From: Nocardioides agri
Lineage (GTDB): Bacteria > Actinomycetota > Actinomycetes > Propionibacteriales > Nocardioidaceae
Length of the DNA stretch: 64,000 bases
Assembly (NCBI RefSeq): GCF_013778305.1
Contig: NZ_JACEIC010000002.1
Location: 2,939,669 to 3,003,668, forward strand
Direction of reading: 5' to 3'
The translations under genes and the position numbers were made by a program. The notes beneath the pieces are model-generated. The model ran no database searches, was not told where the DNA came from, and worked only from the letters and a program-made list of their open reading frames with translations. The number at the start of each line of letters is the position of its first letter. Within the stretch, counting starts at the first letter, position 1. This document shows, one piece after another, positions 1-8,317 of the stretch.

Positions 1-312
1 GGCCTTCAGCCGGGTACGGTCGGCGACCCACCGGTCGCGGGCGGCGTCGCTGACGTGGCGGGCGATCTCGACGGCTCGGCGCGCGTCCTCCAGGGCCTCG
101 CGGATCATCTCGACCGTGTGCTGGTGGCTCCGGAAGGCGGCCAGGTCGAGGATGCGCGGCATCGGCAGCGACGCGAGCATCTCCTCCAGGTCGGCGGCGT
201 GTGCCGCAGCGGCGCGCTCCTCGGCCAGCGCGGTGGCCAGGCCGGTCCGGCTGTCGCGCTCGCGGACGCTGCGCAGCCGGACGAGCCCGCTGAGGCTCCC
301 CTTCCTGCTCAT
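1..312 (-). CDS. fliJ: Flagellar export protein FliJ (N-terminal part, cut by window edge)
   Basis: Reading leftward from an ATG at 312, 104 codons stay open to the window edge, so only the N-terminal part is present. The translation starts MSRKGSLSGLVRLRSVRERD and is rich in Arg, Glu and Ala, consistent with the long antiparallel coiled coil of FliJ, the central stalk that couples the FliI ATPase to the export gate. Sequence identity to FliJ is weak, as is normal for this family. The call rests on size, helical character and position after fliI, with which it shares a 4-base ATGA overlap, implying translational coupling. Confidence 0.8.
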   Translation of the reverse strand, partial: MSRKGSLSGLVRLRSVRERDSRTGLATALAEERAAAAHAADLEEMLASLPMPRILDLAAFRSHQHTVEMIREALEDARRAVEIARHVSDAARDRWVADRTRLKA

Positions 313-1625
313 GCGGCCACCAGCTCGTGGAGGGCCGCCCAGGTCTCGGGCGCGGGGGTGACGTCGTCCATGTCCTGCTGCAGGAAGGCCTCGATGGCGG
401 GCATCAGCGCGAGCGCGGCGTCGGCGTCCGGGTCGCTGCCGGCGACGTACGCACCGATCTCGACCAGCTCCTTGACGTTGCGGTACGCCGCGAGCAGCCG
501 GCGCAGCCGCTGGGCGTCCTGCCTGCCGGTGGGGGAGACGATCGCCGAGACGCGGGAGATGGACTCCAGCACGTCGATGCTCGGGAAGTGGCCGGAGGTC
601 GCGAGCTCGCGGGTGAGCACGATGTGGCCGTCGAGGATCGAGCGCGCGGCGTCACCGATGGGGTCCTGCATGTCATCGCCCTCGACGAGGACCGTGTACA
701 GGCCGGTGATGCTGCCCTCGGGGGAGGTGCCGGCGCGCTCGAGCAGCTGGGGGAGCATGGCGAAGACGCTCGGCGGGAAGCCGCGGGTGGCCGGAGGCTC
801 GCCGGCGGACAGGCCGATCTCCCGCTGCGCCAGGGCCACGCGGGTCAGGCTGTCCATCATCAGGACGACGTGCCGGCCGCTGTCGCGGAACCACTCCGCG
901 ATCCGGGTCGCGAGGAACGCCGCGCGGAGGCGGACGACCGGGGGCTCGTCCGAGGTCGCGACGATGACCACCGAACGGGCCAGGCCCTCGGGGCCGAGGT
1001 CGTTCTCGATGAACTCGCGCAGCTCGCGGCCGCGCTCTCCGATCAGCGCGATGACCGAGATCTCGGCGTCGGTGCCGCGGGCGATCATCGAGAGCAGGCT
1101 GGACTTGCCGACACCGGAGCCGGCCATGATGCCGAGGCGCTGGCCGCGGCCGCACGCGGTGAGCGCGTCCATGGCGCGCACCCCGAGGCCGAGCTGCTGG
1201 TCGATGCGGGGGCGGAGCAGGGCGTTGGGGGTGTCGTTCTGCACGACCACCTGCGGCAGGTGCGTCAGCGGCGGGCCACCGTCCAGCGGACGGCCGAGGC
1301 CGTCGAGCACCCGCCCGCGGAGCTCCTCCCCGACGGGGACGAGCAGGCCGGTGCCACTGGCCTCGACGTGGTCGCCGACCCGCAGGCCGGTCGTCTGTGC
1401 GAGCGGCAGGCAGGTCAGCTGGCCGGCGTCGCTGGCGACGACCTCGATCGGGACGGGGCCGGCGCTGCCGCGGACCTCGAGCAGGTCGCCGAGGGCGGCG
1501 GTGAGGCCGGCGACGGTGACCCGGAGTCCGAGCAGCGAGGTGACCCGGCCGAGCGCGCACGGGGTGACCGCGGCCCGGGCGGCGGCGATGGTCTCGGGGC
1601 TGAGCAGCCCGGCGGTCGCCGTCAT
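309..1625 (-). CDS. fliI: Flagellum-specific ATPase FliI
   Basis: A 438-residue ATPase of the flagellar type III export apparatus, acting at the cytoplasmic base of the flagellum to unfold and deliver substrates. The Walker A motif AGSGVGKSS lies at about residues 168-176, the Walker B strand RHVVLMMDS at about 251-259, and the F1-beta-like stretch with GERGRELREF near 197-206. The C-terminal domain ends in LHELVAA. The start at 1625 overlaps the fliH stop by four bases (ATGA), which excludes the longer upstream reading. Length is usual for the family. Confidence 0.97.
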   Translation of the reverse strand: MTATAGLLSPETIAAARAAVTPCALGRVTSLLGLRVTVAGLTAALGDLLEVRGSAGPVPIEVVASDAGQLTCLPLAQTTGLRVGDHVEASGTGLLVPVGEELRGRVLDGLGRPLDGGPPLTHLPQVVVQNDTPNALLRPRIDQQLGLGVRAMDALTACGRGQRLGIMAGSGVGKSSLLSMIARGTDAEISVIALIGERGRELREFIENDLGPEGLARSVVIVATSDEPPVVRLRAAFLATRIAEWFRDSGRHVVLMMDSLTRVALAQREIGLSAGEPPATRGFPPSVFAMLPQLLERAGTSPEGSITGLYTVLVEGDDMQDPIGDAARSILDGHIVLTRELATSGHFPSIDVLESISRVSAIVSPTGRQDAQRLRRLLAAYRNVKELVEIGAYVAGSDPDADAALALMPAIEAFLQQDMDDVTPAPETWAALHELVAA

Positions 1626-2305
1626 GACAGCGCCTCCCGGAGCCGGTCGAGCGCCTGCGAGATGCGCAGGTCGATCGCGCTGGTGTCGGTCTCGACGACG
1701 ACGTCGTGGCGGTCGAGGGTCGCGTCGGCGACGACCGCCACGCCGTGGGGGAGCAACTCGGCCGGGGTGGCCGTCGCTGCGATGGAGGGGTGCAGACGCA
1801 CCCGCGTGGTGGGGTCGTCCGGGAGCACCGCCAGCGCGCGGGCGATCACGGCGGCGCCGGGATCGGTGGTCGCGGCGAGCTCGTGACCGAGCAGCGTGCT
1901 GATGACGTCGAGGGCGAGGTCGCCGGCCTGCCGCGCGATGCGGTCGGCGACCTCCGCCGCGGCCCCCGACAGCGCTGCGGCCGATCGCCGCAGGGTCTCC
2001 AGGGCCGCTTGGTGCTCCTGCTCGCGGGCCAGCTCCCGGCGCTCGGTCTCGGCAGCGATGACCGCAGCCTGGTCGGCCCCGCGGCTCAGCGCGGCCTGGT
2101 GGCCCTCGGCCCAGCCGACGGCGTAGCCCTGCGCCTGGGCCGCTGCGCGGGTGCGCTCGGCCAGCCGACCGAGGACTGCCTCGGTGGCTTCGTCGCCCAG
2201 GATCCGCTCGTCGCCGAGGCGCGTCCAGCGGCCCTGGCGCAGGTCGGGCCGCTCCGCGCTGCGCCACGTGGGCGCGGCATGCGAGTCGGTCAGCGCGTCA
2301 GACAA
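1622..2305 (-). CDS. fliH: Flagellar assembly protein FliH
   Basis: A 227-residue Ala/Glu/Arg-rich protein between fliG and fliI, the canonical place for FliH, the negative regulator that docks FliI to the C-ring. The middle (about residues 50-120) is strongly helical, and the C-terminal half (LALDVISTLLGHELA onward) resembles the FliH/V-ATPase E-subunit fold. Translation appears to start at a TTG (2303-2305), inside the 3' end of fliG, giving an 8-base overlap. No ATG or GTG in this frame fits better near the expected start. Confidence 0.9.
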   Translation of the reverse strand: MSDALTDSHAAPTWRSAERPDLRQGRWTRLGDERILGDEATEAVLGRLAERTRAAAQAQGYAVGWAEGHQAALSRGADQAAVIAAETERRELAREQEHQAALETLRRSAAALSGAAAEVADRIARQAGDLALDVISTLLGHELAATTDPGAAVIARALAVLPDDPTTRVRLHPSIAATATPAELLPHGVAVVADATLDRHDVVVETDTSAIDLRISQALDRLREALS

Positions 2306-3311
2306 CCATCTGCTCCTCGTTGTTGCGCGTGACCATGATCTGGCCCTGCTCCTCGAGCTGGCGGATCTTGCGGATCACCGACTGCTGGGCCTCCTCGACC
2401 TGCGTCAGGCGGACGGCCCCGAGGAGGTCGACCTCCTCGATCAGCGTCTCCGCCGCACGGGTCGACATGTTGGAGGTGATCTTGTTGCGCACGGACTCGC
2501 TGACGCCCTTGAGGGCGAGGGCGAGCTCGGCGTCGTTCGTCTGGCGCAGCACGAGCTGGACCGACCGGTCGTCGAGGTGCACGAGGTCCTCGAACATGAA
2601 CATCCGGCTCCGGACCTCGTCGGCGAGCTCGGCGTCGAGATTCTCGAGGCCGTCCACGATGGCGCGCTCGGTGACGCGGTCGGACCGGTTGATGATGTTG
2701 ACCAGCGGGTCGACGCCGCCGACGCGGGACATCTCGGACGGCTGGAGGACCGAGGAGAGCTTGCGCTCCAGCGCGGCCTCGACCGACCGGATGATCTCGG
2801 GGGAGGTCCGGTCCATCACCGCGATCCGGTGGGCGATCTCGGCCTGCAGGTGCGGCGCGAGGCCGGCGATCACGATCGACGCCTTGTCCGGCGTCATGTG
2901 CGCGAGCACGAGCGCGATGACCTGCGGGTGCTCCTCCGCGATGAAGGTGCGGACCTGGCTCGGGTCGGCACGGTGCAGGAACTGGAAGGGCATCTTCACG
3001 GCCGCGGCCTGGAGCCGCTCCATGATCTCGCTGGCCCGCTCCGCGCCGAGCGACTGCTCGAGCATGGTGCGGGCGAACGCGAGCCCGCCGTGCTGGATGT
3101 GCCCGCGGGCGGTCGCCATCTCGGCGAACTCGGCCAGCACCGCAGTGCTCTCGGCGGCGTCGACGAGCTCGAGCTGGGCGATCTCGGCAGAGATCGCCTC
3201 GACCTCGGCCTCGCTCAGGCGGCTGAGCACCTCGCCGGCCTTGTCGCGACCGAGCTGGATCAGGATGATGGCGGCCTTGCGGACGCCCATCGCTGCGATG
3301 TTCGCGGTCAT
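2298..3311 (-). CDS. fliG: Flagellar motor switch protein FliG
   Basis: A 337-residue C-ring protein that contacts the MS-ring (FliF) and the stator and generates torque. The armadillo-like N and middle domains and the C-terminal region with DRSVQLVLRQTNDAELALAL and EEVDLLGAVRLTQVEEAQ, carrying charged torque residues, are clear. The start MTANIAAMGVRKAA at 3311 overlaps the fliF stop by one base (TGATG). An upstream in-frame Met would add only seven residues and lie inside fliF. Confidence 0.97.
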   Translation of the reverse strand: MTANIAAMGVRKAAIILIQLGRDKAGEVLSRLSEAEVEAISAEIAQLELVDAAESTAVLAEFAEMATARGHIQHGGLAFARTMLEQSLGAERASEIMERLQAAAVKMPFQFLHRADPSQVRTFIAEEHPQVIALVLAHMTPDKASIVIAGLAPHLQAEIAHRIAVMDRTSPEIIRSVEAALERKLSSVLQPSEMSRVGGVDPLVNIINRSDRVTERAIVDGLENLDAELADEVRSRMFMFEDLVHLDDRSVQLVLRQTNDAELALALKGVSESVRNKITSNMSTRAAETLIEEVDLLGAVRLTQVEEAQQSVIRKIRQLEEQGQIMVTRNNEEQMVV

Positions 3312-4909
3312 CAGGGGCGCTCCACCAGCCACCCGCGAAGCAGGGTGGCGATCTCGTCCGGCTGGCGCTCGGCGAGCGCCTCGATCTCACGGCGCAGCTC
3401 GTTGTTCGCGGTGTCCTCGGCGACCTCGAGCGCGGCGACCGCAGGGGAGGGGTCCAGGGCGGCGGCCGCCGCAGCCCGCTCGGCGGCGTCGTTGCGCAGC
3501 TGCTCGACGAGGAACTCGGCCCTCGCGTCCCGCTCCCGCTTCCCGCGGCGGGCTCGCAGCCACGCCAGCAGGACCATCCCGAGGATGGCGACGGCGATGC
3601 CGCCGTTGCGGATCATCGACATGCGCTTGGCGTCGGCCTTCGCCTTCGCGGCAGCGGCGAGCTCGGCCGCGGCCTTGTCGTCGGCGGTGCGGTCGAACGG
3701 CAGCGTGCTCACCTCGACGGTGTCACCCCGGTCCGGGTTGATGCCGACGCCGGCGGTGATCAGGTCCTGGATGTCGGCTGCGTCGATGCCCTGCGCGGCG
3801 ACCGTGTCGAGCACGACGCCGACGTGGATCGACTTCACGCTGCCGGGGGCGGCCTCGCGGTGCTCCTTGACGGTCTCCACGGCGTTGTCGCGGGTGGTCG
3901 CCTTCTTGCTGTAGTCGTTGTCGGCACCGGTGCCGCCGCCGGTGCCGAGGCTGTCCATCTGGCCGTCGGGGCCGACGACGCCGGTGCTGCCGGTGCCGCC
4001 GCCGGCGCCGTTGTAGGTCTCCTCGCTGGAGGTCTCCGACAGCGGCTGGGTCCGCGGGTTGCTGCGGTACTTCGTGGACTCCTGGACGGCCTTGTCGAAG
4101 TCGAGGTCCGCAGAGACCTGGACGGTCGAGTTGCCGGGGCCGAGCACGCGGTCCAGCATCGACTGGATCTGCTGGGTCTTCTGGTTCTGGAAGTCGGCGA
4201 CCGCCTGGTCGCGGGTGCTGGCGCCGAGCGCGCCGCCCTCGCTGGTCGACAGGACCTTGCCGGCGGAGTCGGCGACGGTGACCTTGTCGGGCTCGAGGCC
4301 GTCGATGCTGGAGGCGACCAGGTTGACGATCGCCTGGACCTTGGTGGGCTCCATGGTGGTGCCGGCCGAGGTGTCGACGAGGACGGACGCGGTCACCGGG
4401 TCCTGCTCGTCGGAGAACACCTTCTTCTCCGGGATCGCCAGGTGGACGACGGCGGTGTTGACGCCGTCGATCGCCTCGATGGTCTTGGTGAGCTCACCCT
4501 CCATCGCGCGCTTGAAGTCGGTCTGCTCCTGGAAGTCGGACGTCGAGATGTCCTGGCCGTCGAGGAGGTCGTAGCCGTCGGTGCCGCCCTGGGCGGGCAG
4601 GCCCTGGCCGGACATGTCGATGCGGGTCGAGTAGACGGCGTCGCGCGGGACCATGATGGTGGCGCCACCGTCGGCGAGCTCGTACGGCGTGCCCGCGGCG
4701 TCCAGCTCGTCGATGATCGCCGAGGCGTCCTCGGAGGCGAGGTTGCTGTAGAGCGGCGCGTAGTTGGGGGTCGAGACCCAGCGGAACACCATGAACGCGG
4801 CGAGCAGCAGCGCCGCCGTGCCGACGACCGCGACGAGGCGCTGGCCCATGGTGAAGGACAGGAAGGTCGTGCGCAGCTTCGTGAGCGTGCGGGTGATGTT
4901 CTGCTTCAT
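3311..4909 (-). CDS. fliF: Flagellar MS-ring protein FliF
   Basis: A 532-residue integral membrane protein forming the MS ring. Transmembrane segments lie at about residues 24-45 and 435-452, flanking the large periplasm-side ring-building domains. The motif QGLPAQGGTDGYDLLDGQD is typical of FliF, as is the later stretch that begins with NSTVQVSADLDFDKAVQEST. A Gly/Thr-rich linker (about residues 295-330) precedes the second ring motif. The C-terminal cytoplasmic tail, ending ATLLRGWLVE, is the FliG-binding region. The start overlaps fliE by four bases. Confidence 0.97.
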   Translation of the reverse strand: MKQNITRTLTKLRTTFLSFTMGQRLVAVVGTAALLLAAFMVFRWVSTPNYAPLYSNLASEDASAIIDELDAAGTPYELADGGATIMVPRDAVYSTRIDMSGQGLPAQGGTDGYDLLDGQDISTSDFQEQTDFKRAMEGELTKTIEAIDGVNTAVVHLAIPEKKVFSDEQDPVTASVLVDTSAGTTMEPTKVQAIVNLVASSIDGLEPDKVTVADSAGKVLSTSEGGALGASTRDQAVADFQNQKTQQIQSMLDRVLGPGNSTVQVSADLDFDKAVQESTKYRSNPRTQPLSETSSEETYNGAGGGTGSTGVVGPDGQMDSLGTGGGTGADNDYSKKATTRDNAVETVKEHREAAPGSVKSIHVGVVLDTVAAQGIDAADIQDLITAGVGINPDRGDTVEVSTLPFDRTADDKAAAELAAAAKAKADAKRMSMIRNGGIAVAILGMVLLAWLRARRGKRERDARAEFLVEQLRNDAAERAAAAAALDPSPAVAALEVAEDTANNELRREIEALAERQPDEIATLLRGWLVERP

Positions 4910-5238
4910 CCGATCGGCATCCGCATGATCTCGTTGAACGCCTCGAGCGCTCGGTTGCGGACGGCGACGGTCAGCTGCGTGGTCACCGAGGCCTCGGTGG
5001 CGGCGATGGTGTAGTCGTGCATGTCGTCGAGGTCACCGGTCGCGGCCTGGACGGCGAGACCGTCGGCCTTGTCCTGCACCTTCTCGAGCCGGTCGAGACC
5101 GTCGGTCAGCAGGTCGGCGAACCCGGACCCGCTGACGGACCTGGTGGAGCCGGTGCCGACGACGCTGGCGCCGTCGGTGGGCAGCGTGGGGATGATCGAC
5201 GGCTGGAAGCCGATCGACTCGATGGCGGGGAGGCTCAT
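4906..5238 (-). CDS. fliE: Flagellar hook-basal body complex protein FliE
   Basis: A 110-residue adaptor between the MS ring and the rod. The C-terminal half has the family pattern: GLDRLEKVQDKADGLAVQAA, then ATGDLDDMHDYTIAATEASV, then the helix TQLTVAVRNRALEAFNEIMR ending in MPIG. The N-terminal region is low in similarity, as usual. It overlaps both neighbours by one to four bases, so it is part of one translationally coupled operon. Confidence 0.95.
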   Translation of the reverse strand: MSLPAIESIGFQPSIIPTLPTDGASVVGTGSTRSVSGSGFADLLTDGLDRLEKVQDKADGLAVQAATGDLDDMHDYTIAATEASVTTQLTVAVRNRALEAFNEIMRMPIG

Positions 5239-5630
5239 CAGCGCCTCCCGATCTCGAGCGCGCTGCGGTAGGTCTCCTGGGCGTCCTTGGTCACCTGGAC
5301 CGAGGCCTGGAAGCCGCGCTGGGCCATCACGAGCTGGGTCATCTGGCTGGCCATGTCGTCCTCGGGAGCGCGGACGTAGCCGTCGGCGTCGGCGAGCGGG
5401 TTGCTCGGGTCCTGGACCATCCGGCCGGCCGGGTCGCTGAGCGCCATGCCGGTGACCTCGACGCCGCCACCCTCCACGGAGCGGACGATCGGCATCTGCG
5501 CCTGGAACGCCGTCTGGTCGGTGCTGACGACGGTGTTGACGTTGGCGATGTTGTTCGCGAGCGCGTCGAGCCAGGTCTGGTGCATGCCCATGGAGGACCC
5601 GGCGATGCTCAGCGCGTCGAAGGCGCCCAT
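5238..5630 (-). CDS. flgC: Flagellar basal-body rod protein FlgC
   Basis: A 130-residue proximal rod subunit. The N-terminal rod signature LDALANNIANVNTV and the C-terminal helix QMTQLVMAQRGFQASVQVTK are both present, as is EVTGMALSDPAGRMVQDPSN, typical of the short FlgC core. Stop and start codons overlap by one base with flgB upstream and fliE downstream. Confidence 0.95.
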   Translation of the reverse strand: MGAFDALSIAGSSMGMHQTWLDALANNIANVNTVVSTDQTAFQAQMPIVRSVEGGGVEVTGMALSDPAGRMVQDPSNPLADADGYVRAPEDDMASQMTQLVMAQRGFQASVQVTKDAQETYRSALEIGRR

Positions 5631-5983
5631 CAGGAGGCCGCCGCCGTCTTGATCAGGTCGAAGCGGTCCGAGGTCGCGCGCGTCAGCATCTGGTACTGGA
5701 ACTGCGACTGGACAGCGGCGAGCGTCTCCTTGCGGAGGTCGACGTTGTTGTCGTTCGCGCCGACGGGGGTGTCGGTGGCCACGAGGGTGGGCGCGACGGC
5801 GGCGTCGGCGCTGCCGGTGGAGATCGCGGAGCGCAGGCTCGACTCGAACTCCACGCTGCTGGCGCGGTAGTGCGGGGTGTCGACGTTGGCGATGTTGTCA
5901 GCGATCACGCGCTGTCGAAGCGCGATCCCGTCGAGCGCGGATCCGATGATCGCGCCGACCGGGTCGGACAAGTGGAACGACAC
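5630..5983 (-). CDS. flgB: Flagellar basal-body rod protein FlgB
   Basis: A 117-residue rod protein with the rod motif IADNIANVDTPHYRASSVEF and the C-terminal helix KETLAAVQSQFQYQMLTRAT. It starts at a GTG (5981-5983) behind a strong GGAGGA ribosome-binding site. It is the first gene of the leftward flgB-flgC-fliEFGHIJ operon. A FliA-type promoter lies 73-98 bases upstream. Confidence 0.95.
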   Translation of the reverse strand: MSFHLSDPVGAIIGSALDGIALRQRVIADNIANVDTPHYRASSVEFESSLRSAISTGSADAAVAPTLVATDTPVGANDNNVDLRKETLAAVQSQFQYQMLTRATSDRFDLIKTAAAS

Positions 5984-6055
5984 GCCGGTCCTCCGAGTAG
6001 ATGAGGGGTGGTGCCGGTCCTTCGGCGGGGGTGAGCGTCCGTGCTCAGATGTGCG

Positions 6056-6081
6056 ATCGGCCGAGGGCCGAGCGTCTTGAG
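6056..6081 (-). promoter_or_regulatory. FliA (sigma-28)-type promoter of the flgB operon
   Basis: On the minus strand, CTCA (6081-6078) is followed by 16 bases and GCCGAT (6061-6056). This matches the actinobacterial FliA/WhiG promoter pattern (CTCA/TAAA, 15-17 bases, GCCGA) and is identical in core and spacing to the fliC promoter in this window. It would give a leader of about 65 bases before the flgB GTG. The rest of the 5984-6124 gap shows no gene; it holds two copies of AGGACCGGC, one of which contains the flgB ribosome-binding site. Confidence 0.65.
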
Positions 6082-6124
6082 GAAATCCAGAGAAGAGACC
6101 GGGCTGTCCGGTGTGTCGTGGACG

Positions 6125-6454
6125 TCAGGCGCTGACGTCGACGTAGGCGGACGTGCCCTCGCGACGGGTCGCCCGGTCCACCCGGCGGGCGAACTCGTGC
6201 TGGCGCGCGATGGTGCCGAGGGCAGCGGTCAGCTGCTCGTGGGCACGCAGCTGGCGGTGGCGGAGGTCCAGCGCCCGCTCGACGAGGTCGGCCGGGATCG
6301 GTCCGAGCAGGTCGGGCTCGTCCCAGGACTGCGGAGCCGCGCCCTCGGGGTCGTCGAGCAGCCGCTCCGTGTGGAGGACGTCGAGCTCGAGACGGTCGAG
6401 GGCCGTCTCCCAGTGCAGGTGGTGGCGATCGGGGTCGCTCAGGTCGACGCTCAT
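6125..6454 (-). CDS. Small helical protein in FliT position (candidate flagellar chaperone)
   Basis: A 109-residue acidic, Leu/Arg/His-rich protein starting MSVDLSDPDRHHLHWETALD, predicted mostly helical with no membrane segment. It begins inside the last codons of fliS (4-base overlap) and follows fliD-fliS, where FliT, the export chaperone for FliD, is found in other flagellated bacteria. I cannot see diagnostic FliT residues, so the FliT role is inferred from size, helicity and position only. Confidence 0.6.
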   Translation of the reverse strand: MSVDLSDPDRHHLHWETALDRLELDVLHTERLLDDPEGAAPQSWDEPDLLGPIPADLVERALDLRHRQLRAHEQLTAALGTIARQHEFARRVDRATRREGTSAYVDVSA

Positions 6455-6837
6455 GCCGGCTGCGCGAGGAGGGAGAGGGCGGCTTCACGCCAGGTGTCGC
6501 GCAGCGTGCTGACGACGTGGAGACAGAACTCCGCCACCTTGAGGTCCTTGCGCATGTTGGCCGTCACGAGCTCGCCGTGGACGTAGGAGTACAGCGAGGC
6601 CAGGCCCGCGGCACCGCCCCACGCGTCGACCTTCAGGCTCGCGTTGAGCTCGAGGACGATCTCCTGGGCGTGCAGCAGCGGCGCGTGCGCCTGGCTCGGC
6701 TCGCCGCGGCGCAGCGCGTCGACCGCGCGCTCGACGTCCAGCACGAGGCGCTCGTAGAGCATCACCAGGAGCTGCGACGGCGTCGCCGTCGAGACAGAGG
6801 CCTGGAGGTAGGTGTCGCGAGGATTCATGGTCGTCAT
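6451..6837 (-). CDS. fliS: Flagellin export chaperone FliS
   Basis: A 128-residue helical-bundle chaperone that caps flagellin before export. It has the family N-terminus MNPRDTYLQASVSTATPSQL, then LVMLYERLVLDVERAV, and the C-terminal helix with LYSYVHGELVTANMRKDL. Starts at 6837 (MTTMNP) and 6828 (MNP) are both possible; the upstream extension in the same frame is not FliS-like. It sits 14 bases after fliD. In other systems FliS also competes with FliW for flagellin, relevant here because fliW and csrA are present. Confidence 0.95.
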   Translation of the reverse strand: MTTMNPRDTYLQASVSTATPSQLLVMLYERLVLDVERAVDALRRGEPSQAHAPLLHAQEIVLELNASLKVDAWGGAAGLASLYSYVHGELVTANMRKDLKVAEFCLHVVSTLRDTWREAALSLLAQPA

Positions 6838-6851
6838 CGGTCGTCCGTCCG

Positions 6852-8189
6852 TCAGGAGTAGCTCGGGAGGCTGGCGATCTGGCTGGAGAGCCAGCTGCCC
6901 TGGCTCTGGAGGTTGCCCAGCGCGGTCTCGAGAGCCGTGTACTGCCGCCGCAGCGTGGCGCGTCGGAGCTCGAGCCGGTCGTCCCACTCCGCGATGCCCT
7001 TGTCGAGGCGCGACACCGCGCTCGTGTGGCTCTCGATCGCCGCGGAGATGGTCCCGGTCGCGAACTTGCTCGCCTTCTCGGCCACGGAGGCCACGCGGGC
7101 GGCCCAGCCGTCGGTCGCCGCGGTCGCGCCGCTGGTGAACTTCGCGGCGGTGCCGGCCGGGTCGTCCGCGTAGGCCTTCTCGAGCGTCTTCTGGTCGAAG
7201 ACCAGCTTGCCGTAGCGGTCGGTCTGGACGCCGTACGCCGCCATCGTGCCGGTGCTGTCGCCGAAGACGGTCGACAGCAGGGACTGGCGCAGCTCTCGAG
7301 CCATCGAGTCGCCGGCGAGCACACCCCTCGTGACGTCCTTGCCCGTGGCGGTGGCCTTGTCGAGCCCGCTCAGCAGGGAGTTGACCTGGTCGACCAGGTC
7401 CTTGACGTTGGAGACGAGGGTGGCGGGGCTCTGCGCGATCGTCACCGTGCCCGCAGTGCCGACGGGCGTGGTGGCGCCAAGCGTGACGTTCACGCCGGGG
7501 AGGAGGTCGGCGAACGTGTTCGTCGACGAGGTCGCGGTGATGCCGAGGCCCATGCTGATCTGGGCGTCGGCTCCGGCGCGGACGGCCGCGCCGCCGAGCA
7601 GGTCGGTGCCGTCGCCGTTGGTGAGTGTGAAGGCGGAGCCGGCGCCGGTGATGGCCGACTCGGCGAGCAGCCGGTAGCTGCCGTCGGCGACCTTGACCGC
7701 GGCGGCCTTGACCCCGGTGGTGGCGGTCGAGCCGTTGATCGCGGCGACCAGCTCCTTGAGCGTCCCGCCGCCGGCGGAGATGTCGTGGGCGACGCCGTCG
7801 CTGCCGGTGATGGTCACCGTGGACCCAGCGACCACGGTGGTGAGGTCGGCGGAGGAGGCGAACGCGAGCTGGTGGGTCGCGGCGAGGCGGTCGACGGTGA
7901 AGGACAGCGACGCCGGCGAGGCGGTGCTCGCGGTGGTCACCGAGATCCCGGTGCCGGTGGCGGTGCCCTGCACGGCCTGCCAGGTGGCCGGCTTGGCGAG
8001 CGAGCGCGCCTTGACGGCGAGCGCCGCCGTGTCGGTGTTGAGGGAGCGGAGGGCGGTCAGGATGGACTTCTCGGTGGTCTGCTTCTTGACCAGCTTGGTC
8101 TGCGGGACCGCCTCCAGCTGCATGAGCTGGTCGATGATGCTCGCGGTGTCCAGTCCGCTCGCGATGCCGCTGATGCTGCTGCTGGCCAC
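6852..8189 (-). CDS. fliD: Flagellar filament cap protein FliD
   Basis: A 445-residue filament cap (HAP2) promoting flagellin polymerisation at the tip. The N-terminus, ISGIASGLDTASIIDQLMQL, is diagnostic, and the C-terminal coiled coil (LDKGIAEWDDRLELRRATLR, then LETALGNLQSQ) is complete. The GTG start at 8189 is fixed by an AGGAGGA ribosome-binding site seven bases upstream; the longer frame to 8309 would run through the fliC terminator hairpin. Confidence 0.95.
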   Translation of the reverse strand: MASSSISGIASGLDTASIIDQLMQLEAVPQTKLVKKQTTEKSILTALRSLNTDTAALAVKARSLAKPATWQAVQGTATGTGISVTTASTASPASLSFTVDRLAATHQLAFASSADLTTVVAGSTVTITGSDGVAHDISAGGGTLKELVAAINGSTATTGVKAAAVKVADGSYRLLAESAITGAGSAFTLTNGDGTDLLGGAAVRAGADAQISMGLGITATSSTNTFADLLPGVNVTLGATTPVGTAGTVTIAQSPATLVSNVKDLVDQVNSLLSGLDKATATGKDVTRGVLAGDSMARELRQSLLSTVFGDSTGTMAAYGVQTDRYGKLVFDQKTLEKAYADDPAGTAAKFTSGATAATDGWAARVASVAEKASKFATGTISAAIESHTSAVSRLDKGIAEWDDRLELRRATLRRQYTALETALGNLQSQGSWLSSQIASLPSYS

Positions 8190-8240
8190 GAGATTCCTCC
8201 TGCTCGAGAGACGGGGCCGTTGATCGGGCCCCGGAAACGA

Positions 8241-8270
8241 CCCTGGGGGAGTGCGAGCACTCCCCCAGGG
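8241..8270. terminator. Strong hairpin between fliC and fliD
   Basis: A perfect 14-base inverted repeat, CCCTGGGGGAGTGC with its complement separated by two bases, lies between the fliC stop (8318) and the fliD start (8189). The sequence after it on the minus strand (TCGTTTCC) has no long T run, as is usual in high-GC genomes. It probably ends most fliC transcripts and protects the abundant flagellin mRNA 3' end, lowering fliD expression relative to fliC. Confidence 0.75.
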
Positions 8271-8283
8271 ACTTGGTTCCGGC

Positions 8284-8310
8284 GGTGGGTCAGCCTCCGG
8301 CCGACCCACC
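8284..8310. terminator. Second hairpin just after fliC
   Basis: GGTGGGTC (8284-8291) pairs with GACCCACC (8303-8310) across an 11-base loop that is itself partly complementary. It lies seven bases past the fliC stop, so fliC is followed by two tandem hairpins with the one at 8241-8270. Role as part of the terminator or a 3'-end stabiliser is inferred. Confidence 0.55.
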
Positions 8311-8317
8311 GACGAGA

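Noticed and set aside
55..1902. Long open frame on the plus strand across fliI/fliH
   Set aside because: It is antisense to clear FliI and FliH, is Arg/Ser/Pro-rich low-complexity, and has no homologous motif; such shadows are expected in high-GC DNA.
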